From assembly GCF_000189415.1 (NCBI RefSeq), contig NC_015144.1, positions 62,001 to 126,000 of the forward strand: a DNA stretch of 64,000 nt. Direction: 5' to 3'. Under the pieces are notes generated by a model, which worked only from the letters and a program-made list of their open reading frames with translations, was not told the origin of the DNA and did no database searches. Below are positions 43,953 through 53,464 of the stretch, in pieces. The first letter of the stretch is position 1. Every line of letters begins with the position of its first letter. A program made the position numbers and the translations under genes. Origin of the DNA: Weeksella virosa DSM 16922 (GTDB lineage Bacteria > Bacteroidota > Bacteroidia > Flavobacteriales > Weeksellaceae).

Positions 43953-45700
43953 TTTATAATTCTTTTAATTTGAATTGATTCGTATGTTTGTGTACCCTTT
44001 GAATTTGCTACTCCAAATAGCAATCGGAAATCAAAAGCGTTTCCAATAGTATTTGTTTGATTGAAACCATTGATAGAATAATAAAGAATTCCGTTTCTTT
44101 TGGTGATTACGATTGATGTTCGCCAAATGTGAGCGTCATGCCATTCAGAACTAGGAACTATTCTCTCAGTATCATTCAGTAATTTTAACCTAAGATTTGT
44201 ACCCCACCAGAAATTAGTAATTGTTTTTGTGTTAGTAGCGTTAGGTTTAATTTCCCTACCAAATAGTTCTGAAAAAGTTCCTTTCAATTCATTTCCGTCA
44301 ATGATTTCATTATTAATTAACCCTATACTATCTGGTACATTAAATTCGTTAATAGAACCTGCTCCAAGATTTGAATACACTTGTCCTTTGTAAACAACAT
44401 CCATTTCAATTGAAAAGTTTTCCGACGAAGTGAAAACTAAATCTGAGAATAATATCTCTTTAGTTACGGTGTAGTTCTCTAAACCTATATCTTGACCATA
44501 TTCACGACTAATTTTAATATCATTAGGAGCTAGTACTTTAATTGAGTTCTCGCTTTGTGTAGAGCCTTCTCTCTTCACATTGTTCCAAGTCAACGTGTTA
44601 ACATCAATTTCAGTTATACTACCTTGCTCTTTAACTTCGAAAGTGTTGACTGATATATTTGCCTGTACTCCTGAAACAATCCTTAACTTATAAGTACCAA
44701 TTGGATAAATGTTAGTGTCAAAAAACACTTTCATTACGTTTACCGTGTCGTTTTGATAACCTAATCGATAATTGTTATTTGTTTCTAAATGAATAGCTTC
44801 GACGTAAGAGATCCGTTCATCTTCGGGTAACACTAGCCCCGAGCCTAATACAGTTAATGTTTTTAGACCTGTTGTTTCTTCTAAAATAGGCGGAAATATA
44901 TCGACAACATTTATACGTGAACTAGATGCGAAATTTCCGTTAAGTTTATAAAATAGTGAGATTAAAGCTGGATCGTCATTTTGAAGTTCAAGTACTTTGT
45001 TAATCAGAGCCACACCGCCAATCTTTCCAATATTTCCACTTTCATCCATCCCTACAACTTCTGTAAATGTCGCATCAGCTGACTTATCAGGGATTGCACT
45101 AAAACGATGACTTGGATTAGTCCAATTCATAGCCACTCCTGATATATCAACGTTCTTATTTTCATCCGCTGAAACGCCCATTACTGTATCTACTTTACCG
45201 AAGTCAGCGGCTGGTATCATTGCAGATTCGCCATCTTCATCAACCGCCACAACAAATGGATGGTCGGTAGTATCAGACTCAACAATTGGCTTTTCTAATC
45301 GTTTTTGAACCGCATCATAATTTGCAATGTTATAATCTGCTTGTTTTTCGTCGCCATTCAAGCCGTACGCTGGATATGGCTGTGTGATGCTGATTGCTTC
45401 ATCATCGAATTGTAAATTAGCAACGTCTAAAGCTTCTTTCCAACTCAACACATCCGCTTCTGTTAATGAGCTGGCATCGTTAGTCGCATACTCACTGTGA
45501 GTATGGTTGACTGACGCCTTACCATCGATCGCATTTGCTAATCCTTGTATGCTCGAAATCGGTATCGACTCTGACTTATGCCAATACGAATCGAGCCACA
45601 TCCAAAAGTGATTTTGCAAAGGCTTTAAACCTGTTTTAAACCAATTTTTGAGCGTTGATTTATCAGCGATGCTTGTACTTTCTGTCGGTGTATTTTCCAT
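43943..45700 (-). CDS. Tail fibre / receptor-binding protein
   Basis: 585 residues. The N-terminal part (LKNWFKTGLKPLQNHFWMWLDSYW, VNHTHSEYA) resembles attachment regions of phage fibres. The middle has repeated short beta segments, and the C-terminal ~200 residues look like a carbohydrate-binding jelly-roll domain (NFSIEMDVVYKGQVY, LYYSINGF, YESIQIKRIIKWQ). Place after the collar-like gene supports the call. The host receptor is unknown. Confidence 0.78.
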   Translation of the reverse strand: MENTPTESTSIADKSTLKNWFKTGLKPLQNHFWMWLDSYWHKSESIPISSIQGLANAIDGKASVNHTHSEYATNDASSLTEADVLSWKEALDVANLQFDDEAISITQPYPAYGLNGDEKQADYNIANYDAVQKRLEKPIVESDTTDHPFVVAVDEDGESAMIPAADFGKVDTVMGVSADENKNVDISGVAMNWTNPSHRFSAIPDKSADATFTEVVGMDESGNIGKIGGVALINKVLELQNDDPALISLFYKLNGNFASSSRINVVDIFPPILEETTGLKTLTVLGSGLVLPEDERISYVEAIHLETNNNYRLGYQNDTVNVMKVFFDTNIYPIGTYKLRIVSGVQANISVNTFEVKEQGSITEIDVNTLTWNNVKREGSTQSENSIKVLAPNDIKISREYGQDIGLENYTVTKEILFSDLVFTSSENFSIEMDVVYKGQVYSNLGAGSINEFNVPDSIGLINNEIIDGNELKGTFSELFGREIKPNATNTKTITNFWWGTNLRLKLLNDTERIVPSSEWHDAHIWRTSIVITKRNGILYYSINGFNQTNTIGNAFDFRLLFGVANSKGTQTYESIQIKRIIKWQ

Positions 45701-45702
45701 GA

Positions 45703-46575
45703 TTAAATTGGTTTAATAAATATTACGATTCGATGAGGGTTTAGCACATCTAACGCTTGACCAGAACCAAGTGGATCAGTTGTTGCATTTCGGTAATAAA
45801 GGGTGTTGTTATCGTGATCTGCTTTATTGTTTCCATAATAACTCTGCCCAAGCGTTATCTTTCCATTCACTCCAGGATTAGAAGATGCAGACTCCAACAT
45901 ATACGCATCTTTGTAAGGAATACCAACTGGCGGTAAGTGTCTTTTTTCGACGTACGTTTTAGAAACTCCGCTAACTCGACCTACCAAATTAAATTGCGAA
46001 TCGTTTGGATCCCAACCAAGTGGCATACGACCTCGTAAATCGGTCACCTCTTCCCAACCTTCTGGAATTTCGTTCGCTGGACGCAAGAATAAGACCGCTC
46101 CATTGCCATTCGAAAAGGGTCGTGCAAAAACTTCGAGCTGATCAACTCTATTTTTCAACGCATTGAAATCTGCCCAAATCACACGATTAGCAATCATCGT
46201 ACTTAGCGCTTGCATGCTTGGATTACGATAGAATTCAGACCATTCGTATTGTTGTTGTACGCTCTCACCAAAAGTCGCCCAACGTCGAATAAAAACTGTT
46301 TTCTGCTCACCATTCTCAAAATTGCGCGATTCGGTTTCCTCGCGAATAACCACATATCGAGAAGCCGCACCGCCACGAAATTCCAACACCTCACCGTTAA
46401 TATATACGATGCCGTTGGACACGTTATTTCCTGTTGCTTGACAACCCGAAATGATTGCCAAAGGCGCCAATATCTCACCAAAGGCTTGCATCATGCTATA
46501 AGCATCTTGTAAGGCTTTCAGTGTATCGGTTTCCAAAGGAAAACCACCTGTTTGTTGTATGTTTACTTTATTCAT
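45703..46575 (-). CDS. Tail collar/fibre protein
   Basis: 290 residues. The C-terminal region has the phage collar pattern: LFLRPANEIPEGWEEVTDLRGRMPLGWDP, and NPHRIVIFIKPI at the end. The N-terminal part (MNKVNIQQTGGFPLETDTLKALQDAY) is found in baseplate-proximal fibre proteins of Bacteroidota phages. It precedes the large fibre gene by two bases. Confidence 0.75.
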   Translation of the reverse strand: MNKVNIQQTGGFPLETDTLKALQDAYSMMQAFGEILAPLAIISGCQATGNNVSNGIVYINGEVLEFRGGAASRYVVIREETESRNFENGEQKTVFIRRWATFGESVQQQYEWSEFYRNPSMQALSTMIANRVIWADFNALKNRVDQLEVFARPFSNGNGAVLFLRPANEIPEGWEEVTDLRGRMPLGWDPNDSQFNLVGRVSGVSKTYVEKRHLPPVGIPYKDAYMLESASSNPGVNGKITLGQSYYGNNKADHDNNTLYYRNATTDPLGSGQALDVLNPHRIVIFIKPI

Positions 46576-47066
46576 TACTCTCTGCTGTTACCTGAACCAA
46601 GTCGCCCTGGTATGTTGATTATATTGAATCTCGTTCCTTCTAATTTATAAAAGCGAACTAACGCTTCTATGTCGTATATGTCTGCACTTACACCGCCCAT
46701 GTCCACGGTAAAGTCAAATCCTCTGTCCGCATAATCTGTCGATGGTCTGATGTAAACGACACCTAAATATGTCGGTTTTTTTTCACCATGTGTATAGATG
46801 TATTTTCGATCGTATAAATCACCTTCGACGATTCTGATTCTACGCTCCGATACATCAAATTGATCGTTGAGTACTTTTTGCAAGTAACACTTTTGCCAAC
46901 CGTGATCAATCTTGTAATGATCGGCCAAACGATCGCGTTTGAACTGGTCGTGAATGCGAATAAGTGGCGTTATGGCTACTTGTAGAAAAGCTGTCATACG
47001 AGGTTTTCGCCAAAAAGTTGGCAAAAGCAAAATAACCAATCGATTGTAGTTGACATTATACCACAT
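46575..47066 (-). CDS. Baseplate-region phage protein (in the place of Mu gp48)
   Basis: 163 residues (MWYNVNYNRLVILLLP start). The order baseplate-J-like, this gene, collar matches the order gp47, gp48, fibre in Mu. Segments: WQKCYLQKVLNDQFDVSERRIRIVEG and DYADRGFDFTVDMGGVSADIYDIEALV. No family signature is certain. The start overlaps the upstream gene by 11 bases. Confidence 0.6.
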   Translation of the reverse strand: MWYNVNYNRLVILLLPTFWRKPRMTAFLQVAITPLIRIHDQFKRDRLADHYKIDHGWQKCYLQKVLNDQFDVSERRIRIVEGDLYDRKYIYTHGEKKPTYLGVVYIRPSTDYADRGFDFTVDMGGVSADIYDIEALVRFYKLEGTRFNIINIPGRLGSGNSRE

Positions 47067-47889
47067 AACGAATTCCTTTAAAATCTACAATCTTGAAATA
47101 TCCCGATGCTGGAATCTTACGTACATCAATCGTTTCGAAAGCGCCATATGTACCATTTTGCGCATCAATCCAAGATGATTGAGCAAGGTCAATTTCGACC
47201 AAGTTCACTCCTGGTACTTTTTCGAGTTTGTTTGCCAAATCTTGCAATCGAAGTTCACCATCGAATGGCAATTCTTTCATGAACTCTCGCAAGGCTATTT
47301 CTACCGACTTTTCGCCCGTTTGGCGGTTCATACCGTTACCATCCAAAACCAACGCATCACGAAAGATTCGGATATTTAATTTTAATAAATCGGGTAAATA
47401 GTTAATGATTCGGTATGGAACTCCAGTACCTTTCACCTCTTTGGTGTACGCCAAAATCGCTTCCATTTTATCAGAATCAATTGGCGACAATTCATCGTTG
47501 GTTTCAGTAGCAATTTTGATTATCACCTCGCGTTGAGTACTGCTTTCGTTAACCGCACAATACTTGATAATCTTCGAAGATTCGATTTCTTCATCCGTTG
47601 CAGAACCATTATCAAACTGATCCGACTCAGCCATCAAATCAAATCCGTACTGAAAATTCAAATACAAATCTCTGATCCAAGCCAAGCGATGTGTTTTCTG
47701 ATTAGCTATTTTATTATCCATTTCAGTGCGATGTTGGGTGAACATTTGTGATATAACTTCGGCACAATAAGCGAAAATATACAGCATGTTTCCCCATACC
47801 GATACTTTAGAATCGGAGGTTAAACCAACTAAACGAGCATTTCGCTCTTTAGCTTGAATCATCGTTTGTTTATGTTGTTCTATGCTCAT
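47056..47889 (-). CDS. Baseplate J-like protein (gp47-like)
   Basis: 277 residues, shorter than Mu gp47 (about 360). N-terminal AKERNARLVGLTSDSKVSVWGNMLYIFAYC and the middle EVKGTGVPYRIINYLPDLLKLNIRIFRDALVL fit the Bacteroidota form of the baseplate wedge. It follows the LysM gene by one base and is followed by the gp48-position gene with overlap. Confidence 0.65.
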   Translation of the reverse strand: MSIEQHKQTMIQAKERNARLVGLTSDSKVSVWGNMLYIFAYCAEVISQMFTQHRTEMDNKIANQKTHRLAWIRDLYLNFQYGFDLMAESDQFDNGSATDEEIESSKIIKYCAVNESSTQREVIIKIATETNDELSPIDSDKMEAILAYTKEVKGTGVPYRIINYLPDLLKLNIRIFRDALVLDGNGMNRQTGEKSVEIALREFMKELPFDGELRLQDLANKLEKVPGVNLVEIDLAQSSWIDAQNGTYGAFETIDVRKIPASGYFKIVDFKGIRYVV

Positions 47890-47890
47890 T

Positions 47891-48190
47891 TTAACTTACT
47901 ATAAAATCAAATTCAATTGCCCAATAATCAATACCGCTCGGTAATTCCACTTCTGTTAATTTTAACACTTCAATAGCTGTTGCAGGTTTTAATTTGTTGC
48001 TTTTGTAATAATTTGCAATTAAACCAGCTCCATAATCACGCAAAGGAATCTCCAGTACATCGCCCACTTCCAAGTCAGCCGTTAAACTAATCCCATTGGC
48101 CAAAGCCAAATCGAATGCAGCGGATGCCGTTCCGTATTGTTGGATAGCAATGTCAAGTAGCGTTTGATTATGTAGAACTTTAACCTGCAT
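47891..48190 (-). CDS. LysM-domain phage protein
   Basis: 99 residues. NQTLLDIAIQQYGTASAAFDLALANGISLTADLEVGDVLEIP (given here as one domain, residues about 8-49; key words QTLLDIAIQQYG and GDVLEIP) is a LysM fold. In contractile tails a LysM protein often links tube and baseplate. It lies next to baseplate genes. Confidence 0.75.
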   Translation of the reverse strand: MQVKVLHNQTLLDIAIQQYGTASAAFDLALANGISLTADLEVGDVLEIPLRDYGAGLIANYYKSNKLKPATAIEVLKLTEVELPSGIDYWAIEFDFIVS

Positions 48191-48527
48191 GTTGTTCTAA
48201 TTCTGCGATACGTTTTTTCAATTCAACATTTTCACGCTTGATGGCATTATATTTATTTGCCCATCTATTCTCTACCTCTTGGAGCTTTTTTTGCCAAAAC
48301 GCATCTTGGTCGTTTAATTTTTTTTTTAGATCCACAATTTCTTGCGCGTTCTGATCAATCATTCGATCAGTATCAGCAATCATATCTTTATAAATCGCTT
48401 GAATGTGCTTTGTCAATTCTGCATCTTCAACCTTCTTTGACATTTTGCTTTTTCCAATCCATCCGATGATTACGGCTATGATACCAGTGATCAATTCGGA
48501 TAAGTGTTGTGCTATGAGTTCTTTCAT
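48180..48527 (-). CDS. Coiled-coil protein with N-terminal membrane helix
   Basis: 115 residues. One membrane helix (LITGIIAVIIGWIGKS, about 12-27) followed by a charged heptad region to the end (KKLNDQDAFWQKKLQEVE; LKKRIAELEQHAG). The layout is that of an i-spanin or a small holin-like protein, but it sits among baseplate genes. The role is open. Confidence 0.6.
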   Translation of the reverse strand: MKELIAQHLSELITGIIAVIIGWIGKSKMSKKVEDAELTKHIQAIYKDMIADTDRMIDQNAQEIVDLKKKLNDQDAFWQKKLQEVENRWANKYNAIKRENVELKKRIAELEQHAG

Positions 48528-48528
48528 A

Positions 48529-48732
48529 CTATTGTATTTTACCTTCGGTTAATGGTCCGCCGTTTGTAGGGCAAATTCCAATCACATCTGCCAATTGTAA
48601 TTCTTCGATAATTGCTTTTGCTAAGAGCGTTGCAAAATTTACTTTAGATGTGTTGGGATTGTCGTTTTCGGATTGACAAGTCTCAATGATTTCTATAATC
48701 TTGTTTTTCAGTCTTGTTTCGTTTAAAGGCAT
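48529..48732 (-). CDS. Small hypothetical phage protein
   Basis: 67 residues, mostly helical (ETRLKNKIIEIIETCQSEN; FATLLAKAIIEELQLADVIG), ending CPTNGGPLTEGKIQ. Packed between the gpV-like and the coiled-coil genes with gaps of 1-2 bases, which supports that it is real. No family recognised. Confidence 0.6.
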   Translation of the reverse strand: MPLNETRLKNKIIEIIETCQSENDNPNTSKVNFATLLAKAIIEELQLADVIGICPTNGGPLTEGKIQ

Positions 48733-48733
48733 T

Positions 48734-49231
48734 TTAATCTGTTTTTAAAAGGTTTTTAAATCTCGGTTCCAAAGCTTCGAATTCTGCAATATTTACCAAC
48801 TGAATCGTTGAACCGGTATTAGTCGTAAACTTCATTCGTTTGATCGCTTTCAAAAAATCGATCATTAATTTTTGGAGGTTTTCATTTCCTTTTTTTATCA
48901 GTATTCCGTTTTCGGTCACATTCAATTCTGCGTCTTCAATTTTCAAGTAATATTCTTCGATTTCGCTATAAGCTTCTACATATAAGTTGTGTAAATCTTC
49001 ATTGATAGGCGAAACCAAAACTGAACTACCAACTTTTGGAAATAGATATTGTCGATTTTGATTCGCATCAATAACCGATGCTAATCGAACATCTGTGAAT
49101 TCTAGATCATCAGTTTTCACCTCGCAAACACCTGTAGATTTATCAATCGATATCACCTCTGCCGAAAAGGTATCAACACCACGTTTACCAATGCTTCTGA
49201 AAGCATCTTGTAAATTCTTCTCTACACTCAT
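48734..49231 (-). CDS. Baseplate spike (gpV/gp45-like) protein
   Basis: 165 residues. The N-terminal half has an OB-fold pattern (FSAEVISIDKSTGVCEVKTDD, YLFPKVGSSVLVSPINEDLHNLYV) typical of tail-spike proteins, then a region for the beta-helix tip (YYLKIEDAELNVTENGILIKKG). Its start overlaps the stop of the gpD-like gene. Confidence 0.75.
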   Translation of the reverse strand: MSVEKNLQDAFRSIGKRGVDTFSAEVISIDKSTGVCEVKTDDLEFTDVRLASVIDANQNRQYLFPKVGSSVLVSPINEDLHNLYVEAYSEIEEYYLKIEDAELNVTENGILIKKGNENLQKLMIDFLKAIKRMKFTTNTGSTIQLVNIAEFEALEPRFKNLLKTD

Positions 49232-50196
49232 AGCTTATTGGTTATAAAAATTTCTCGCCTTGCTCCTGACATTCCAAATTTTGTCACCACTTTGTTGACG
49301 AAATATTTTCCATCACGATTTGGATGTTCTTTATCCAAAATCTTCGCCGCCATTCCACGCGTTGCAAAGGGCATTAAAAAACTTTCGATGCTACCCGAAT
49401 ATCCATCGTATTTCAATTTCAACAATTCAGCATTTGCCAACTCTTTCAATTTATTTTCATCCGAAATTACCGAGGTGTGAAAGGTTCTTAGCTCTCCATC
49501 ATCATCACCTACTTCGATTGTTTTTCGTTTGTTTTCTTTGTCGATATAAGTATATCTGACTTTCAGCCGTTTATCCTCTGCTTTGATAAATTCGAGATTA
49601 TTCTCAACCAAATTATAATTAAGATCATACACCGCTACTTGATCTACATTAGTCAATTGTTGCAGACCAACATACAACTCATGATCATCTGTCAAGAAAA
49701 CTGATAAACCATTTTCTTCTTTGATTGTTTGTAAAACTTTGGCTGCCGAAGCGTTTTGAATGATGTATTTATCATAATGCACATCTGGAATATCAGATGA
49801 CAACTTCAAATCAGTTCCAGCAATCACCTCAGTTAAAATATCTTTCAAACTCACACCCTTATTCCAAGCTTTAGTAATATTTTTTCGCTTCAAATGCCAG
49901 GTGTAATCTTCGCACTGAATTTCAAGCGGAATGGTCGGTTTTATCTTGCTGACTACACCTTTGAATTCCACACCCTCATAAACACCATCATACGCCAGCG
50001 TGATTACTACCTCGTCAGAAACTTTAATCGCCTCTTCGGTGTACAATTCTTTTTGGTCACTTTTTACCTTAAATTTTGTTGGCAAATAAATGGTTGCTAT
50101 GTCCGTAATTTCATCCACCGACTTGGTGATTTCAACCTCGTTGATTGAACGAAAAACAAAATTTCCTATTTTGATATCTGCTCCCAATACAAACAT
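49228..50196 (-). CDS. Tail protein gpD/gp44-like (late control D type)
   Basis: 322 residues. The baseplate hub fold is suggested by SVDEITDIATIYLP, YEGVEFKGVVSKIKPTIPLEIQCEDYTWHLKRKN (two key words: FKGVVSKI and CEDYTWHL), VLQTIKEENGLSVFL and GYSGSIESFLMPFATRGMAA. It lies between the DUF6046-like gene and the spike gene, which is the normal order in contractile tails. Confidence 0.8.
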   Translation of the reverse strand: MFVLGADIKIGNFVFRSINEVEITKSVDEITDIATIYLPTKFKVKSDQKELYTEEAIKVSDEVVITLAYDGVYEGVEFKGVVSKIKPTIPLEIQCEDYTWHLKRKNITKAWNKGVSLKDILTEVIAGTDLKLSSDIPDVHYDKYIIQNASAAKVLQTIKEENGLSVFLTDDHELYVGLQQLTNVDQVAVYDLNYNLVENNLEFIKAEDKRLKVRYTYIDKENKRKTIEVGDDDGELRTFHTSVISDENKLKELANAELLKLKYDGYSGSIESFLMPFATRGMAAKILDKEHPNRDGKYFVNKVVTKFGMSGARREIFITNKL

Positions 50197-50792
50197 TATC
50201 CAAGTAATTGTTGTTGTTGATAATTTTGCTCATCGATTTCAGCATAGAAATCCATGTCACTCACTGCACGCATGGTATAACGCTGCAAACCCTGTTCACC
50301 TACCATATCGTCAATTTCAATTTCTTGCAATACAACCTTATTGATATCAAACAGCGTAAAAAACCAAGAATCCACAACATCCAGGGCTTCGTTTTTTGCA
50401 AATAATTCGTTAAGCAAGGAAACCGATTCAGCTGGGTATCGCGCCATATCGTCCGAAAAACATACACCACGAATAGAGATATTATAATCTTCTGTACAGA
50501 TATATTCCTTGACGGTTCCACGTCTATGTTTGCCAACTGTTGGGGTTTCGACAATGGTTTTGGCCAATGATAACGAAATCAACGGTTCATTGGGCAAGCT
50601 GTATTCTTTACCCGAAGAATCACGAAGCTTTAAAGTCATAAAATACTTGCCACCTGTCAACTGATCCGCATTCACATTATTAAGTCCTGGTAACACAAAC
50701 TTTGTTTTGTTATTTGCCCACCAGTTAGGAAACGCAGGACCTACATAATCAAAATGCGCACGTGCGACAAGTTCCTTAAAATCAAATTCCAT
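50196..50792 (-). CDS. DUF6046-like phage tail protein
   Basis: 198 residues; pattern LISLSLAKTIVETPTVGKHR, GTVKEYICTEDYNISIRG and ESVSLLNELFAKNEALDVVD occurs in tail genes of Bacteroidota phages next to the tape measure (as in Mu gp43 or LysM-type tail proteins). A tube-to-baseplate adaptor role is inferred. The start is 13 bases after the tape measure stop. Confidence 0.7.
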   Translation of the reverse strand: MEFDFKELVARAHFDYVGPAFPNWWANNKTKFVLPGLNNVNADQLTGGKYFMTLKLRDSSGKEYSLPNEPLISLSLAKTIVETPTVGKHRRGTVKEYICTEDYNISIRGVCFSDDMARYPAESVSLLNELFAKNEALDVVDSWFFTLFDINKVVLQEIEIDDMVGEQGLQRYTMRAVSDMDFYAEIDEQNYQQQQLLG

Positions 50793-50804
50793 CGTAATCC
50801 ATTG

Positions 50805-52691
50805 TTAAGTAGTTTGCATTTGATTCACAGAGTTCACAACACGTAGCATTTCTTCACGCACTTTCTCACCCAATTTTGAAATACCTTTTTCGATCGAATC
50901 TACCTTTATGGTGATGTCTTTACCTACAGTTCCAATGTTTACCACAATATTGGTCTGACGAGATCCACCCGAGACGATGCCGTCTTTTGTTTTATTCGCA
51001 GCACCTTTTTTATCGGCCGAACCATCTTTTTTACCAGCTGCGCCATTCTTGTCACCATTGATTCCTAAATAATCATCATAGGGTTTGGATGATGAATCAG
51101 TTTGGCCAACACTTGAAAATTTATCTTTGATTTCTTTCACTCCATTATGAAAGCCTTCTGTGCCGAAGGTGATACCAAAATCCGAAGCGGCAGATTTTAA
51201 ATCTTTTTGATTTTTTTTAGTTTCATTGATGTATTCTTTTGCAGGACCTGCAAAGGATTTATCCAATTCTTTGATTTGTTGAGAGGCTTTGGTTTCGACA
51301 GCTTCAAAGGCTTTGTCCCAAGCACCAGAAAAATCACCGGACAATGCCATTTCGATTGCAGAACCAATATTCACAAACTTTCCAATAATTTTTTGTGCTG
51401 CATCTTCAGCCATGAGTACAATACGATTGAAACCATATTTAAATACTTCTACACCAAAATTAAAATCAGCCTTAATTTGATTCCAAACAGCTTGAAACAT
51501 TTTTTTCAAAGCTTCCCAAGATTTACCCCAACCATCTGTATATTTTATCAGCATACCGATAATGGCTATTAATGAGATGATCCCAATAATAATCCATCCA
51601 ATTGGTGTAACAGCCAAAAGAGCATTAAGTGCAAGCCAAGCGCTACCAATAACAGCCAAAGTTGGTGCTAGTGGCTCTAATACATCTAACAACCAAATGA
51701 GACCTGTTGCCACTAAATCAACAATCCATATCACCGATGACATCACCTCACCAAAACTATCAATATAAGATCCAGCTTCGCCAAAACTAAAAGCTGCAGC
51801 TAAAAAATCACCTAACTTATCAACTAACGGACTCAAAGCCGTCCACAATAACGTAAACCATTGCGAAACATAAGGAAGTGCATACAAGAGAAATTCCATC
51901 CCCCTTTCTAAGCCATTAAAAACAGCGTCGAAAATTGGACTAGATTGTCCACCAACTTCAACCAGAAAATTCCACCACAAATCTTGTAGATTAGCAATTT
52001 TACCACCGATTGTCTTACTCACAGCGTCCATAGAACCTGCCACACCTTCCATTCGCCCATATTCCAAAATAGCCTCTCGTAAAGCTTCTGAATTATTTTG
52101 GACGGTTTTCGTTGTGCCTTTAAACGAAAGTGTAATTTGATCTCCTGCTTTTGCAGCCTTGATACCAAATTCTTTTAATCGTTCGAATTCTGCAGTTTCG
52201 GCATCCAAAATAGCTTCAGTCAATTGGTCAAAACTTTTACCTTGCGAACTCGCCAAATCGCCCAATTCAGTCAACTGATTATAAGTCGGTAAAAAACCAC
52301 GATTGACTAATTTAACAAATGATCCTGTAAGCTCATTTAATTCATAAGGCGTTTTTTGAGCAAATTCGGTCAACATATTCATCGCACCGCCTGCAACTTC
52401 TGAACTCTGAAAAGTTGTAGTCAATACCGCTTGAAATCGTTCATATTCCGTCCTTGCTTTAACCACTTCTCCTGTAAATGCAGCAACAGAAATGGCAGCA
52501 AAAGCCCCTGCAATAACACCTTTCAAAGCGCCAAATCCCGAACCTAACAATCGTGATCGACGATTCAACTGATCCATATCGCGGTCAAGTACTCGAGCTC
52601 GATTAGAAGCCATACCAACACTTTCAGCCAATTGCCGAATTCCGCTAGTTGCTTGATCTTTCAATCGTATGATAAATTCGTAAGGATTCAT
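50805..52691 (-). CDS. Tail tape measure protein
   Basis: 628 residues. The N-terminus (EFIIRLKDQATSGIRQLAES), the TP901-type core (ELTGSFVKLVNRGFLPTYNQLTELGDLASSQGKSF; key words LTGSFVKLV and LGDLASSQG) and the hydrophobic middle (APTLAVIGSAWLALNALLAV; IGIISLIAIIGMLIKY) are typical. It fixes tail length and occupies the tube lumen. The start lies right after the stop of the frameshift product (52693). Confidence 0.92.
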   Translation of the reverse strand: MNPYEFIIRLKDQATSGIRQLAESVGMASNRARVLDRDMDQLNRRSRLLGSGFGALKGVIAGAFAAISVAAFTGEVVKARTEYERFQAVLTTTFQSSEVAGGAMNMLTEFAQKTPYELNELTGSFVKLVNRGFLPTYNQLTELGDLASSQGKSFDQLTEAILDAETAEFERLKEFGIKAAKAGDQITLSFKGTTKTVQNNSEALREAILEYGRMEGVAGSMDAVSKTIGGKIANLQDLWWNFLVEVGGQSSPIFDAVFNGLERGMEFLLYALPYVSQWFTLLWTALSPLVDKLGDFLAAAFSFGEAGSYIDSFGEVMSSVIWIVDLVATGLIWLLDVLEPLAPTLAVIGSAWLALNALLAVTPIGWIIIGIISLIAIIGMLIKYTDGWGKSWEALKKMFQAVWNQIKADFNFGVEVFKYGFNRIVLMAEDAAQKIIGKFVNIGSAIEMALSGDFSGAWDKAFEAVETKASQQIKELDKSFAGPAKEYINETKKNQKDLKSAASDFGITFGTEGFHNGVKEIKDKFSSVGQTDSSSKPYDDYLGINGDKNGAAGKKDGSADKKGAANKTKDGIVSGGSRQTNIVVNIGTVGKDITIKVDSIEKGISKLGEKVREEMLRVVNSVNQMQTT

Positions 52692-52692
52692 G

Positions 52693-53444
52693 TTAATTTT
52701 CGGTTGCTTTTTTTTCGAATTGCCTTATAAAATGTAATTCCTGTAAACGTTCTGCCCAATCTTCATCGGTTAACAGTTCTGGATGTTGCATTCGCATATA
52801 GTAGCGCAAATAAGCATTGTAAATTCGAATGTTTAAATGCTCTCCATATTCAAAAGCCGATGCGTCTTCCCTATCAATGATCGCATCGGTTAAAGCTTTT
52901 TTATTTGTGCAATTTTCTTGTTTTGCAATTTTTCAATCGCTTCATATAACGGCATGCGTATTTCGGCATTGTTACGATCTTCGAAAATTGGATCGGCTTC
53001 CACTTTAATAATGTTGAATAATTGTTCTTGCGTTACCAATGGTTTGTTGCTTGGATTTCGTTTTTCTGCTAATCGTAAATCTTCACGCGTAATCACACGA
53101 ACCACGCAACGATGCTCACCAAGTTTGATTTCCGTTTGGCGATTTTCCAATTCTTTCGTTTCGGCTTCATCGTATCTAAACATTTTAGCCAAAGCTTTTC
53201 GAGCTGGAGTAAAATATTCGTCGTTTTTTAATACTTCATCATCACCGCCAATGATTAGCGTTTTAAGTAATGATTCAGAAAAACCAATCTCGCCATCATC
53301 TTGCATTGCTGTAAAGGCTTGCTTCCAGTCCAACACATTAGGCTGACGCAAATAGGCCGTTTTATCATCGACCGGCAAAGCATACACAGTACCGTACTGT
53401 GACTTCCAGGCATCGATTTGTTTTTGTATAATATCTTTTGACAT
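52693..53444 (-). CDS. Tail assembly chaperone, -1 frameshift product (gpGT-like)
   Basis: Upstream of the tape measure, the 184-codon chaperone ORF (stop 52890) ends in ATA AAA AAG CTT TAA. The heptamer A AAA AAG (52896-52902) is in the correct phase for -1 slippage. After slipping, the frame stays open for 67 more codons (ALTDAIIDREDASAFEYGE ... HFIRQFEKKATEN) to TAA 52693-52695, two bases from the tape measure ATG. The total is about 250 residues. The extension has no start codon near its beginning, so frameshifting is the simplest way to make it. The same arrangement is conserved in long-tailed phages. Confidence 0.8.
52890..53444 (-). CDS. Tail assembly chaperone, zero-frame product (gpG-like)
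   Basis: 184 residues, acidic to neutral, with helical C-terminus (RMPLYEAIEKLQNKKIAQIKKL). N-terminal part MSKDIIQKQIDAWKSQYGT and the pattern LRQPNVLDWKQAFTAM / GEIGFSESLLKTLIIGGDDE fit tail chaperones. It coats the tape measure during assembly. Terminated at 52890, it is expected to be the major product, with the longer form above being minor. Confidence 0.85.
   Translation of the reverse strand: MSKDIIQKQIDAWKSQYGTVYALPVDDKTAYLRQPNVLDWKQAFTAMQDDGEIGFSESLLKTLIIGGDDEVLKNDEYFTPARKALAKMFRYDEAETKELENRQTEIKLGEHRCVVRVITREDLRLAEKRNPSNKPLVTQEQLFNIIKVEADPIFEDRNNAEIRMPLYEAIEKLQNKKIAQIKKL
52896..52902 (-). promoter_or_regulatory. Slippery heptamer A AAA AAG
   Basis: Reads A AAA AAG on the minus strand, with zero-frame codons ATA AAA AAG. 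This is the most efficient -1 heptamer class known in bacteria. It lies three codons before the zero-frame stop. Confidence 0.82.
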
Positions 53445-53464
53445 TTATTGCTTCGTTGTTAAAA

